Notes under the pieces: generated by a model
Databases searched by the model: none
Told to the model about the DNA's origin: nothing
The model's input: the letters and a program-made list of their open reading frames with translations, nothing else
Shown here: piece by piece, positions 23,366 through 34,318 of the stretch
Layout: every line of letters begins with the position of its first letter
Position numbering within the stretch: the first letter of the stretch is position 1
Program-made: the position numbers and the translations under genes
From: Hydractinia symbiolongicarpus
Lineage: Eukaryota > Cnidaria > Hydrozoa > Anthoathecata > Hydractiniidae
Assembly: GCF_029227915.1 (NCBI RefSeq)
Contig: NC_079878.1
Span: forward strand, 10,850,001-10,914,000
Length of the DNA stretch: 64,000 nt
Direction: 5' to 3'

Positions 23366-23434
23366 GCCTTTTGTGAAGAGAGTTACATGAAATAAATTAT
23401 GTAACTCTCTTCACAAAAGGCGTCTAACTGAGTA
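23353..23434 (+). ncRNA. Candidate small-RNA hairpin, copy 2, perfect 23-bp stem matching MATH/TRAF coding DNA
   Basis: Arms 23366-23388 and 23399-23421 are exact inverted complements of 23 nt with a 10-nt loop (GAAATAAATT). Outer pairing (TACTCA...TAG) extends the stem imperfectly by about 13 positions. The left arm equals the TRAF coding bases 32428-32450 at 22 of 23 positions, and the MATH-only gene at 24604-24626 at 21 of 23. It lies between the two MATH-only genes. It is homologous to the hairpin at 15.05 kb, including about 25 bp of 3' flank (GGCGTCTAACTGAG). Either a miRNA/siRNA precursor or a palindromic mobile element that captured MATH sequence. Confidence 0.5.
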
Positions 23435-23739
23435 CTTCATCTTCTATCGTTATCTTAACTTCTCGGCATCTTAATTTGCATTATTTTTTATATTCCCTTT
23501 TTAAAACTTTCACGGAAGTATACGTTTTGCTCTGCCTTTGATGTGTGTTCATAGTGCACTATAAAATTCTTCGGTTTTATCTTTTAAATCACCAACGCTC
23601 AAACAAGAGCATAATTGGGTGATTCACAAACACACCTGGGAATTACTTTACGACAGTTAATTTTTTCTTGTTTTTTGTATCAACTTTCTTAAGTGGAGAA
23701 AAAAGGGGGTTTACAAACACAATAAAATTGTGTCATTTA

Positions 23740-23960
23740 AATTTCATAAAAAGTTTTGGGGAAATATGTGGAATTATAAATGGCCAACCTCACTTTCCCC
23801 CTCAAAAAAAAAATACATGTGCTCCAAAAATGTTTTTTACTTGTCGAACGGGACTTCTTATCACACAGAGTTAAAGGATGAATTTGCTGCCAAAGAATAC
23901 AAGTATCACCGCTTTCTTGAGCCTGAGTTAAAGAAACTGACTGGTGGCGAGGAAAGCTAA
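23740..23960 (+). other. Coding-like segment of unknown identity
   Basis: An open frame ends LSNGTSYHTELKDEFAAKEY, followed by KYHRFLEPELKKLTGGEES and a TAA; the sequence AAAGAG|GTATATA follows directly. Composition in the last 45 codons is protein-like. It has no recognised domain and cannot be joined in frame to the MATH gene downstream, so it may be a small gene or a decayed exon. Confidence 0.2.
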
Positions 23961-24180
23961 AGAGGTATATATGGTTTAGAATTGAATTTCGAAATTATTT
24001 AAGTAGGCAATATAGGCAAGATAAAATAGTGAAGGAAAAAAAGGAGTGAATAAAGAAAAAAAGTTCTTTTCCCTCGATTCTTCCGAAGAAGCTTTGTATT
24101 GCTAAAGTATTTTTTTAAAAAGATTTTACACACGTGACTATTTAGAGAAACAGTATCGTTTTGTGATTTAAATTCATCAA

Positions 24181-24270
24181 TCTTGTTCCCAGATCTTCTT
24201 TTTCGTTTTCTGATATATGACTGACACGCATATCAAAAGGCTAAACGAAACAGAAGATCTGGGGATTGGA
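24181..24270. repeat. Foldback element
   Basis: Arms TCTTGTTCCCAGATCTTCT and AGAAGATCTGGGGATTGGA pair with a few mismatches and enclose a further CGTTT/AAACG stem. It belongs to the AACCTCGTCCCCAGG foldback family with a private core, and lies about 110 bp upstream of the second MATH-only gene. Confidence 0.6.
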
Positions 24271-24379
24271 TTAAAAAAGCATCTTAAACACTTAGTCTAC
24301 ACATCAAGAAAATTAAGTGTGCTCCAATCCTTCCCTAAGTCTTTTCTAAAATTATGTTCTTTTTCACTGCACTAGAAAA

Positions 24380-24799
24380 ATGGAACGTATCAGTAGTAGC
24401 TGGAGGAATATGTGTCTTTTAAAGCAAAATCATGAAATATGGGTGAGATTTCCAATTAAGAAAAATGGAGAAGCCTACACAGTGTATTTTCCACCATTTA
24501 ACTTTGGTGATGGCTATCTGTTAGCAGTAGAAGCCACGATTGTATCGGAGAAATTCTATATATACCTGAAGCGTCTCCCTTGGAATTTTGATCAGTTTCT
24601 GCCGCCTTTTGTGAAAAGAGTTACTTTTATAATAGAACTTCCAGAAAGAATGGAAATCGATTCGTTTTCTTCCGATTTAACACCGATCGGTAAAAGGAGC
24701 CGAATTGGAACTGGAAGAAAGGTGAAATTACCGTATGAGGAGCCATTTATCTACGTGAAAATAGGTTTGGACGAACCGTATGAAGATATACAACATTAA
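24380..24799 (+). CDS. Divergent MATH-only protein 2 (TRAF-like), 139 aa
   Basis: An intronless reading frame starts at the ATG just after an acceptor-like CACTGCACTAG, so a 5' exon is possible. An early HEIWVRFPI strand is followed by GDGYLLAVEATI, then KFYIYLKRL, then PPFVKRVTFII, and the end is FIYVKIGLDEPYEDIQH. Order and spacing match the MATH domain of the full TRAF gene, and the protein is a clear paralogue of the one at 21316-21693. As there, the LNGDG loop is lost and no RING, zinc-finger or coiled-coil part exists. Same strand and about 2.7 kb spacing suggest local duplication. Its bases 24604-24626 match the hairpin arm at 23366 with two differences. Confidence 0.6.
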   Translation: MERISSSWRNMCLLKQNHEIWVRFPIKKNGEAYTVYFPPFNFGDGYLLAVEATIVSEKFYIYLKRLPWNFDQFLPPFVKRVTFIIELPERMEIDSFSSDLTPIGKRSRIGTGRKVKLPYEEPFIYVKIGLDEPYEDIQH

Positions 24800-27700
24800 A
24801 CTATTTCCAATGTAAATTCTTTTGTAAAGTATAGCGTGTGTTACCATGTATGTTCTTTTATACCTCCATGGTGTAATACCGTAGTTAATTTACAGTCAGT
24901 TGGGGTTCTGGATTGTTTGAATTTGTCATCTTACAGCGTTATTTTTTTTCAGTTTATTAAAATTTAGTCTGAAACGTCAAAGTATTTAAGCAACATTTAG
25001 CCTAAGCAAATACAATTAGCAAATATTAAACAAAAAAAAACAGTTGATTGTTTTAGTAAAAGTTTGTGTCACTTTTTGTTAACCAGGTCACTATTTTTAA
25101 TTTTTGTAACTAGTATAACGGACTAGTTGGTAGTCCGTAAAAAAATCAGTTCTATACATATCGAATATTTCGTGCTTCCGTAGCACGACGATTGGGCAGA
25201 CAGACAGAATACGGCTTTCTTGATATAGAGATTTGATATTGGAAACGTAGCTAGGATGAACAAACAGATTTATAGAATTATTCTTTTTGTTGTAACTTAG
25301 CAACGCATAATGTACACGGATTAGTGACAAATAAACAGTGCTCCTAGGGAAATACCAGTTATTTTGTGAATTTGACTCGCCATACTTGTCCCCAGGGTGA
25401 CTTGACCTTTTAAATTTGTGTCGTCCCGTGTTAAAATTGTGAATTGAAAAAAATTGTCCCATTATAAAAAAATTGTTGTTTGAATAAACGAGACCCCCAG
25501 CGGTATATAAGTTAATGTAATGATAAACAATGGATTATAATGGATTTAGGATGTCATCGTAGGGAAATTTTAAATGGAACACTTGATGTAAATTTTTAAC
25601 GGCATATTAGAACCTACCGAGTGACAACGCGGTATCCTTGAAGGTAAAGGTAAATGCTGTCCATTTATTCTTTTTACTCAGACTAAGAGTTTTGAGCATG
25701 AATTAATGATGTTAAGTATATATGTATAAAAGTATATATAAAAGTTGAGACAGGTGCCTTATTCAGGCTGAAATAATCATTGAAAAGAATAGTTTATACA
25801 ACAAAAAATGTCATATTCTATTTCCCTTTTCACCGATCACAAAGTTGAACATATGTTTTTAATAATAATTGCTGTTTCAATGAAATGCAAACGGCTTTTG
25901 CTGGGTAAAGCACACTAATCAACCTTTGCAATCGTGATTAATTATCATTGATAAAAAAACAGTAAATTTTATCATTTTTCGTGCATATGCTATCATTTTG
26001 AATGATAAATTGACCATGATTGCAGATATGAAGTGCATCCTATATGCGTGCCTTAGAACTTTAAAGCTGCCAATAGAGAGTTCCCATGTCAAGTGAAGCA
26101 AAATTGCGCAATCCGAAATCCGCCATTATGTACGGACACGTCTCATTAGTTACGTTAGTAGAGTAAAAGAAGCAGCAATAATATGAGTTTCGAATACTAC
26201 GAAAAGCTTAACGAATTTTTTTGAACAAACCCTGTTTAAGAACATTATGCCGTGAACTTCTTTAAAAATTTATTGAACTTTTTGCGATAAATTTTGATGT
26301 TCTAATAGAATCGCTGTATTTCTTTCTCAGTAACGTCAGAAGTAAGAAGAATCTAAAAAGAATCAACTGAATTAGCTGATGTTTGCGACAATTCTTCTCG
26401 TGGGATGAACGCTGGGTGCGTTTTATAGCAGCAGAGTTCTTAGAGACATTGCTGACACATTTTCCGGGGGAAAAACTAATAGAATTGCGTGGTGTGAGGT
26501 CAACATTACATGTTGTGAAATTTGTCTTTCCGGGGAAATCAAATTGATAACAGACATTTTTCCCCTGCAACTAGTAAGTAAAAAAGGGAAAAATACAAAC
26601 GACAACAATAGGGAAAATAAATTTGAAACATTGGGAACTTCCCTAGCAAATGAATGAACTTTTTTCTCATAAACAATAAATTTTTAAATTTTAATTGTTC
26701 TCATACTACGGTTGCCGAGCATGCGTTGTCACAAGTATTATGTATGGGGAAAGTTGTAATGTATTTATTATGTGCTTGAAGGGAGATAAAAGAATTTTGT
26801 TTGCATAAATTAGCTATTCATTAATAAATATTTAATGAATATTGTAAAAAGGAAAAGTCGATATGCACGGATCTTTTACATTCCACTTCTTTAATCTATT
26901 TTCGTTGTTTTTCAATATATGAGTCGTTGTATTTTTCCCTATTATTTTATAAGTTTTTTTTCCCGACAACTCTTTCAATCTCTTTTATAGTTTTGAATCA
27001 CTTTTGTCAACAGTCACGGAATGATGAATAACAGACGAAGCCACACATTAGAAGAGAGTAAAGGGTAATCACGGGGAGGCGCCACAATTTCCAAAATGGG
27101 GGGGGGGCGGGGGGCTTAGGCATAGTGGTAGATTTTGAGATTTTAGTGACAATCCACGAGCGAAGCGAGTTGCCGATCCAGGGGTCGCCCCAACCAAGGA
27201 ACAGCTGATCCAGGGGTCGCCCCAACCCCCATAGTGGCGCCGCCCCTGAATTAAATGAATTCCAGAAAATAATTCTACTATGGCGGTAATAAATTCAAGG
27301 TTTCATCCCCAGATCCGATGTTTTTTCTGCATCGAAAACTTGGGCCTAAAATAATATCGTTAAAGATGCTTGAAAAATTATCGGGTTCTCGCCAATTCCT
27401 GTGTTTGTTGCACTTTAGCAATGTTCGCGTGTCAATATTCGAACAGTGCTCCCGACATTGGAAGGAAACTAGAAAAAAATGCTTGGAACTCCAATGTCGG
27501 CAATTTAAGGGCTTTAAAATACGACGTAACTATGGTTTCGTCTCACAACCAAATTTGATAGGCTCAGTATAAGCCTACCACGTTTCTGCTGGGCTCATGC
27601 TTGGGTGAGTTTATAAATGGCTTGATGTATGGCGTGAGTAAAAAGGAGTGGCCTTAAAAGGAAAAATCTCAGTTTCTTTTCTTAGGTTTTAGCTTTATTA

Positions 27701-29860
27701 CCCCGCGTAGTTGTTGAGAGAACTTGGTGGAGGATTCCGCTACCCCTATTACTCTTTTCTTATCTTTTAATAATTTTGCCCCAATTGCTTCGCTAATGGT
27801 GCCAAGAGTATGCGCTATATGAAACTCGGGAATAAACAAGAAAGTTTGTTTCGGATTTGCGATACTGGAAAGAGTCGAAAGGGAAATTCCCTATTGTTAT
27901 ACGTTGTTTTATTAGAAATTCCCTGAGCCGCCATGTTTACATATAAAAGCTGTATACCTAAAAAATTTGAGCAAAAAGCAAATCGTGGAAATTGTGAAAA
28001 GGTTAGTTTTTTTAATTCTGGACGCAGGTTTTGATATTTTGTTAGCTGATAGATTCAATTTCAGTAGTAATCAACTGACGATCTCGCAATTTAGCTAGTA
28101 TCTACAACTTAACACCAATATCACCAATGTTATTGGATTATTAACAAAAAACCGAACATATGATAACCACAAAGTCACATGTTCAAAAAACGGAAACATG
28201 TAAGGGATTACCACGAGAATAGCGCCTTTGCTAATTTTTTTTACATTACATACACATTCTTTATCACAGATAACCTGGCTACCATGGTTAAAAATCTGCA
28301 TGCCATAAAAAATATGGCTGGTGCTAGCTAGCTCAAGCAGTCAGGATGTCAGCTTAATTAGGATGTATGATACAGTCTAATTAGGCGTTTTACAGCTTAG
28401 TTAAGATGTACAAAACCTTGATCGTCAAAAACACATATTTAACTGAATTTTAGCATCTATCTAACTGAGTAAATCCAATATTTACGTGCATATAAACATC
28501 TCCAATACCTTAGTTTTTTCATAGCACCCCGGAGATCCACTAAATTTAAAGTTTACACTGCACCATTGTTCGCTACAATGAACCATTGTTTCTATTCCAT
28601 ATCTTTTAAGCCCAGGTGCTGGAAGTACCATTCTTTTTTTATAGTGTAGTGGTCAAACTGACGATGGAAGAGCTGCAGCGGTGATTCTGCTAAAAAATTA
28701 CATTTTTCGCGAAATTGAGGAAAACCTTTTTCTACCTCCTAATTTAGCACCTAATCAAGCTGTATAATACAGCTTATTTAGGAGATCTCCAAATTAAGCT
28801 ATACAGTTTAATTAAGAGGATTTCCCTGACTGTCTAGCTAGTTCCAAACCACTAATAAAGTCTCTCATTTAACAACAAAGCCTTTAATGTGTTTTTTTCA
28901 GTCGATCATTCTGGCTGCTAGCTGATATTTTAGTAGTGGTTAATTCTTTGGGATAAAACTGTGTCAATGGTTTTCAGGAGGGACTACAAAGCTCCCATAA
29001 AGCAGGTTTAAAATACATATAGAAAAATTATTAAAAAATAATATAATTAAAAAATAAATAAATGCAATGCAGATATGTTTTTTTAAAGAATGAGATTTCT
29101 TGGAGCATCAGATATAAAAGCTACACCACAAATATTTAGGAGCTTGACTATCTGCGTTGCAGTTTAAATTATAAAATTCTCCAAGGTTTGGCCAAAATTT
29201 CTAGACAACAGTCTTAAAATAATAATCTCTTCGACGTGAAGAAAATGCTCCATTACCTGAGCAACCCATTCCCTTTAGTGCTCAAAAAATTATAATCTGG
29301 AGGATTGATAGCTCAGTTATTAAAGCACTCAACTCACATCTGAAAGAACCATGGTGTCTATTGCTTATTAAGGTCCGTTGTCCTAGTTGGGTAGAAATTA
29401 AAATGATCTCTGTAGCCCAGGGAAGTTTAAACACTAGAAATGTCTTTGTATATAGTCTTTTCCTTTCTTTTTTTTTTCTTTTTTTCTTTTAAATAACAAG
29501 GTTAACCACATAAATTATAAATTACTAGTGTTAATATGCTACACACCCGGCACTTTGTTTAAGCATATCAGTTGGTAACTGTGAACTAAGTTTCAGGAAA
29601 TTGTTTATGTCTTGGAAACATCCTGTGTGTCTCTTTCAGAGAATGTAACTACAATACAAACATTTCAGTCACTTTTGGTGCAACCTATAGAGATATAAAT
29701 ATCTTGAATAATATTTTGTGAACAACAAAAATCCTTTGTGGTTAATGGCCCTAAGAGTGGCCTGCAAAACATATTTTTTGATAATTTTTGGGAAAACTTG
29801 CAAGAAAGTCATTTGCACCTAACAAGCAAACTTTTTATTAATGCAATATAATTCTTTTGA
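24800..29860. other. Intergenic stretch before the TRAF gene
   Basis: No gene with support. The stretch contains a G-rich block with a duplicated GATCCAGGGGTCGCCCCAAC at about 27175-27230, a short inverted repeat CCGACATTGGA/TCCAATGTCGG at about 27453-27505, and a possible MITE at about 28335-28850 whose ends share CAGTCAGG/CCTGACTG and several GCTTAATTAGG-like subterminal repeats. Other short frames have no motif. Confidence 0.45.
29318..29382 (+). repeat. tRNA-like SINE head
   Basis: GATAGCTCAGTTATTAAAGC resembles the A box and D-arm of a tRNA. The B box is poorly kept. Probably an old tRNA-derived SINE rather than a functional tRNA, because no acceptor stem can be drawn. Confidence 0.35.
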
Positions 29861-29906
29861 ATTTTAGTGGGTCTGGCAGATTGCTCAACATCTTGTTAAG
29901 GAAAAA

Positions 29907-32665
29907 ATGGAATATAAGATGGCCATGGATATAACCCAAGTGATGGGAGGTGACACTGAAATGATAAGTGTGGAACGTGATAATGCTTCAGGCTTCAGTA
30001 ACTGGCCATCTGGCAATGAAGTAAAGTCTGTAAAGATGAAATATGCTCATGGCATTAATTATGGTAACAAAGAAGTTAACCCTGTATCTAAGGTTCCATC
30101 TAAATATTTTTGCCCATTTTGTCAGGAGATTATGATAGAACCTATCCAAACTGTGCGAGGAGAAGTGGCATGCAAAAAGTGTTATGTAAAAAAACAAGAG
30201 GAAGGGTAAGACACCAGTTTTAAAACTTATGATAAATTTAGCCTATATATATATATATATATTTTTTTTACTAAGCAGACCCCAATTGCAATTTCTGAAA
30301 GCAATTCTAAAGGTTTAAATAAAAGGAACATTTACAGTAACAGGGAGCAGAAATTTTTCACAAGTTTTTAAAAAAATAAAAACAATATTTTTCAATCATC
30401 ATATATTTACATTCTATTTAGAGTCATTATTTCAACTGAAAAATTTAGGTTGGTAACAGTAGCACAGATTATATATATTTTTATTATTTTCATAAACAAG
30501 TTTAAAACATTATTTATTGGTTTAGCCACTGAAGGCATAATTTAATAAATTTAGAGTTGTCAGTAATCAGTAGATAAAGCAGATAAAACTAAGACTTAAA
30601 GGTTTGTTAGCCTGCTTGTAGTTTTAAAACTGTATACATGTAATTTTATTTGGAGCATTTTTTCCACTTGGTGTGCTGAATTATTTATTATATAATTTTT
30701 GTTTTTTTAGTAATGGAGTATGTCCAATAGATGGTGAACCTATATCATCCGATGAGTTTTTTCAAGACAGAAGTATAACACGTGAAATCAGCAAAATAGT
30801 GTGTGCTTGTAGCAATGTAGAATATGGTTGTCAGTGGAAAGGTGCTTTATCTGACATCAATGTGAGTTATATTATTTTTGAAATCATGGATAATGAAAAA
30901 TAAAAGGCTGTAAAAATGTTACATTGTTTATGTAATTAGTTGAGGGGTCATTTTTTAAAACAACGCCCCTATTATTAGGGGTTAAAGCTATGTGATCTTT
31001 GTTACTTGAAGTAGAATATAGAGCAACACCACCATTTTACAAAAAAACCCTTATTTGCAAAATTTTGAAAAGTCGACCAAAAGGGGGGAGGAGGGGGAAT
31101 GGTAACCAAATGATAATACATGTCAGACTCTTATATTTGCGCATTCTTTAGGCCCATGAAGAGAAATGTGAGTTTGTCGCAATTATTTGTGATGACTGTA
31201 GAGAGAGAGTTGGAAAGCTACAACTGGAACAGCATCAACAAAATTTATGCAAAGCACGACAAGTCCAATGTTTATATTGCTTCCAACATTGTCGAGCAAG
31301 TGAGGCAAAACTGCATGACTTTTTTTGTGAAAACAAGCCCTATGAATGTCCGCTGGGTTGTTCAGATGAAATCAAAATTGGTGACCTACTTGAGCATAGC
31401 AAAACCTGTTCTGGGTTGGTGTCGGGACAGTTTTGCCCATTTCATAAACTTGGGTGTTGCTATGAGGTATTTATTACTTTGATCGTATCTAATCTATACA
31501 TTTGTTATAACTTATTTTAACTTTTGACCTTCTAAATTAATTTTTTTATGCTTTTAACTTTCTAGGACTAATTATCTTGTAAGTTCGTAACTTTAACTTG
31601 TTGGGCCCAATATCCATTGCCTATTCGGTTCCGTTAAAAGTATGAATGCAGTGTGTCTTCTGTGTTGTACCTAGCTTTACAAAAAATTAATAAGCAGTTT
31701 CTTTTTGTTTATAGTCCAATCAGCCTGAAAATCTGAAAAACCATTTAGAAGAAGCTATAAAGATTCACACAATGCAAGCACTAGCGTATTTCATGACTGC
31801 TCAAAGAAACCAACAGGCGTCTAACTATTGTATAAAAGAACTACACAATCAAATAAACACGCTCTTAGCCAATGTGGAATCGCTCGAAAAACAGGTCGCA
31901 GATCTGCAGAGAAGTACTGAACATTTAAAACATTTAGAAAGAATTGAAAACAGGATTGCCCAAATCAAAACTCCCGATCACAAAATTGATGACAAAATAA
32001 GTCAGTTGGAAAGTATGCAGAGAGATTTGTTGAAATTAAGCTCACAAAGCCCTGTTATACAGCAACACACAGAAGTAATGAGGATTGCAAACACCTTGGA
32101 AAGCAATAGAAATAAAATTGAACAAATTGATCGAGATTATGCAGTGTTAAATTCATCTTTAGCTGATACAGAGCTAAAACTTTGTCTTCTTGAAAACACA
32201 ACTTACAATGGACGCCAGGTATGGAAAATAGATAATTTACAGTATCGAATGACACAGTCTAGAAATGGACGTGTGACAGCACTTCATAGCGCTCCGACCT
32301 ACACTGAAGCTTTTGGGTATAAGTTCTGCACCAGGTTGTACTTAAACGGTGATGGTATTGGGAAGGGTACACATTTATCAATCTTTTTCGTTGTCATGAA
32401 GTCGCAGTATGATGATTTGTTGAAATGGCCTTTTGTGAAGAGAGTGACATTTCGCATCTTGAATCACGAGAGTTCATCTAGAGCAAGAAAAGAAACGTTT
32501 CTGACCGACAGAAATTCATCTTCGTTTCAACAACCGAAAAAAGAGATGAACATTGCTGCAGGTTGTCCGAAGTTTTTAAACCTCAGCACACTCCTTGATG
32601 GTGGGTTTGTTGTGGATGACAGCATATTCGTAGAAACTATTGTAGAAGATGCTGAAAAAACGTGA
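29907..32665 (+). CDS. TRAF-family adaptor with degenerate RING, 571 aa
   Basis: Four exons, 29907-30205, 30711-30861, 31152-31466 and 31715-32665, join with phase kept at each GT/AG border. Domain order is a complete TRAF: RING region (aa 69-107), TRAF-type zinc fingers (about 115-255), coiled coil (about 290-415) and MATH domain (about 421-571, with VWKIDNLQ, FGYKFCTRLYLNGDG and WPFVKRVTFRI). TRAFs link TNFR/IL-1R/Toll-type receptors to NF-kB and MAPK signalling, usually as trimers in the cytosol, and RING-bearing members are E3 ligases. Here the RING keeps C69, C72, C89, C92 and C104, but the two ligands expected at 84 and 86 (Cys, His) are Arg and Glu, so ligase activity is doubtful. A donor-like GTGAGT just after the stop hints at a 3' UTR intron. 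The TRAF subtype cannot be settled by eye. Confidence 0.88.
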
Positions 32666-32669
32666 CAGG

Positions 32670-34318
32670 TGAGTCGATTTGTTTTGTATTCGTAACTTGA
32701 CAAGAAAACAAACTTCCATCTTTCTAATCCCCATCTTGTCAAAGTAACAAGATACGCTTGAAGGTGTAAGCATTGGCAATCACATTATCTGCAAGTTTAC
32801 CTGAAGAATATATGTAATACGATAATGCAAGGAGCATAATAGTTAATGTTATTTTCTTTAGATGAACACAAACTGTTAGATATTTTCCTCATGACAATTG
32901 CAGACATTTATGATTGATAAATGTGGTGAGTAGATCAAAATCCTCTTCTAAAGTAATTGCAATTTTTCGCCAAACGTGACGAAAGACAATTCTATAAGTG
33001 TCTGTTCATTTTTTCCCGTTTACTTTTAGATTTGAACCAATGCCATCAACCGTTCGCAATAAATTCTAAATAAATAGTCAGTAATATTAAGAAAGCAATG
33101 CTGGACGCGCGTAAGCAAGAAAAAAACATTATAATGCTGTGATTTACTGATCAGGGATGTTAATCGAACATCCCTGATGAAAAAAAATGAAAATCGTTTA
33201 AATCATTTAGTCACTGAGAAGCAATAATATCAAATCCTCGTCAAATCCTCAACACTCAGTCCAGGCTTCAAAAGACGCACTTTTCTTGGTACCACGATGA
33301 TCTTATTTCATTCAATGTAGCTTGTAACTTCGTACGATGAATTTTTAATCTTCATAGTACAAGGTTATAAGCTTCACTGTTTGAAGTTCTCCTGTTATTT
33401 GTGCCTTATTGTTGTTGGTATTGTTGTTGTTATTGTTGTTGTTATTGTTGTTATTATTGTTGTTGTTATTGTTGTTTTTAATGTTATTGTTGTTTTTTTT
33501 TACTCTAACCTCTCTTATGTATATAGACAAAAAACAAAATTTGTTAAAACATCAAATTAAGGAAAATAATAGAACCTTAAATTTACTGCAAATTCTTGTT
33601 ATAAAATTTTATTGTTTGACTATTTACTATCACGCGAAATAAGTTTTTCCCCATTTCCGAACAGCGGGATTTTTTTTGCTAATCCAACTGTGGACAAGCA
33701 AAAAAATATTGTAGTTGGTAACGATGCTCGTACGCCTTGTGTTATTGAAAAAAGAGAAGATAGAAAATAAATGGTACGGAGATTGTTCTCATATGAAATG
33801 CGCAAAAAAATGAGCCAAAAAACTTTTGGACTTGAAAAACATTTGAAATTTCTCGTACTCGTACAGATTACAGAAATTAAGCATTTTTTACAAGTTTGTC
33901 GAATAGAGTTAAGTTTAACCATACGATTTACATCAATCCGTTTTCCTGATTTTAATACTCTAAGTTGTTGTTTAGCGGGGTCTAAAAATAATACATTTTG
34001 CGAAGATTAGGTCGGGCAAAAATTTAGTTACTTGTGGGAAATATCTGTCATTTTTCTCGATGATACAAGCTAAAAGTTCTAACATAAGTCATTCTGTAAG
34101 CAATTCTTAAAACATTTAGTGTATTCGAGACACCTTTTATAAATTAAATTTTGGTAAACTCGATTTGCTGGAAAAAAAAGAATGACTTGTGTCTTTTTTG
34201 TATTTTTTTCTGCGAAGAAGTCTCCTGGATCGAAACTCTGTTTTGAAATAATACGCGAAAAAAGGAAAACGAAATACGACTTTTTACCTAGAATTGATTT
34301 TTGAAAATAATGATTGTT
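32670..34318. other. Intergenic between convergent TRAF and MMP genes
   Basis: Contains the trinucleotide microsatellite at 33408-33503 and a short perfect hairpin (TCAGGGATGT/ACATCCCTGA) at about 33151-33177. The long Leu-only and Asn-only frames here are microsatellite artefacts. The two flanking genes converge. Confidence 0.6.
33408..33503. repeat. TTG/TTA microsatellite
   Basis: About 95 bp of interrupted (TTGTTA/TTG)n. Confidence 0.9.

Noticed and set aside
15038-23434. CRISPR-like or bacterial repeat interpretation of repeated short motifs
   Set aside because: The DNA is clearly eukaryotic (introns, metazoan domains) and no regular repeat-spacer array exists.
27007-27572. Short frames before the TRAF gene
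   Set aside because: They overlap G-rich repeats and a small inverted repeat; no motif or splice support.
33345-33530. Poly-Asn and poly-Leu frames
   Set aside because: Direct translation of a TTG/TTA microsatellite.
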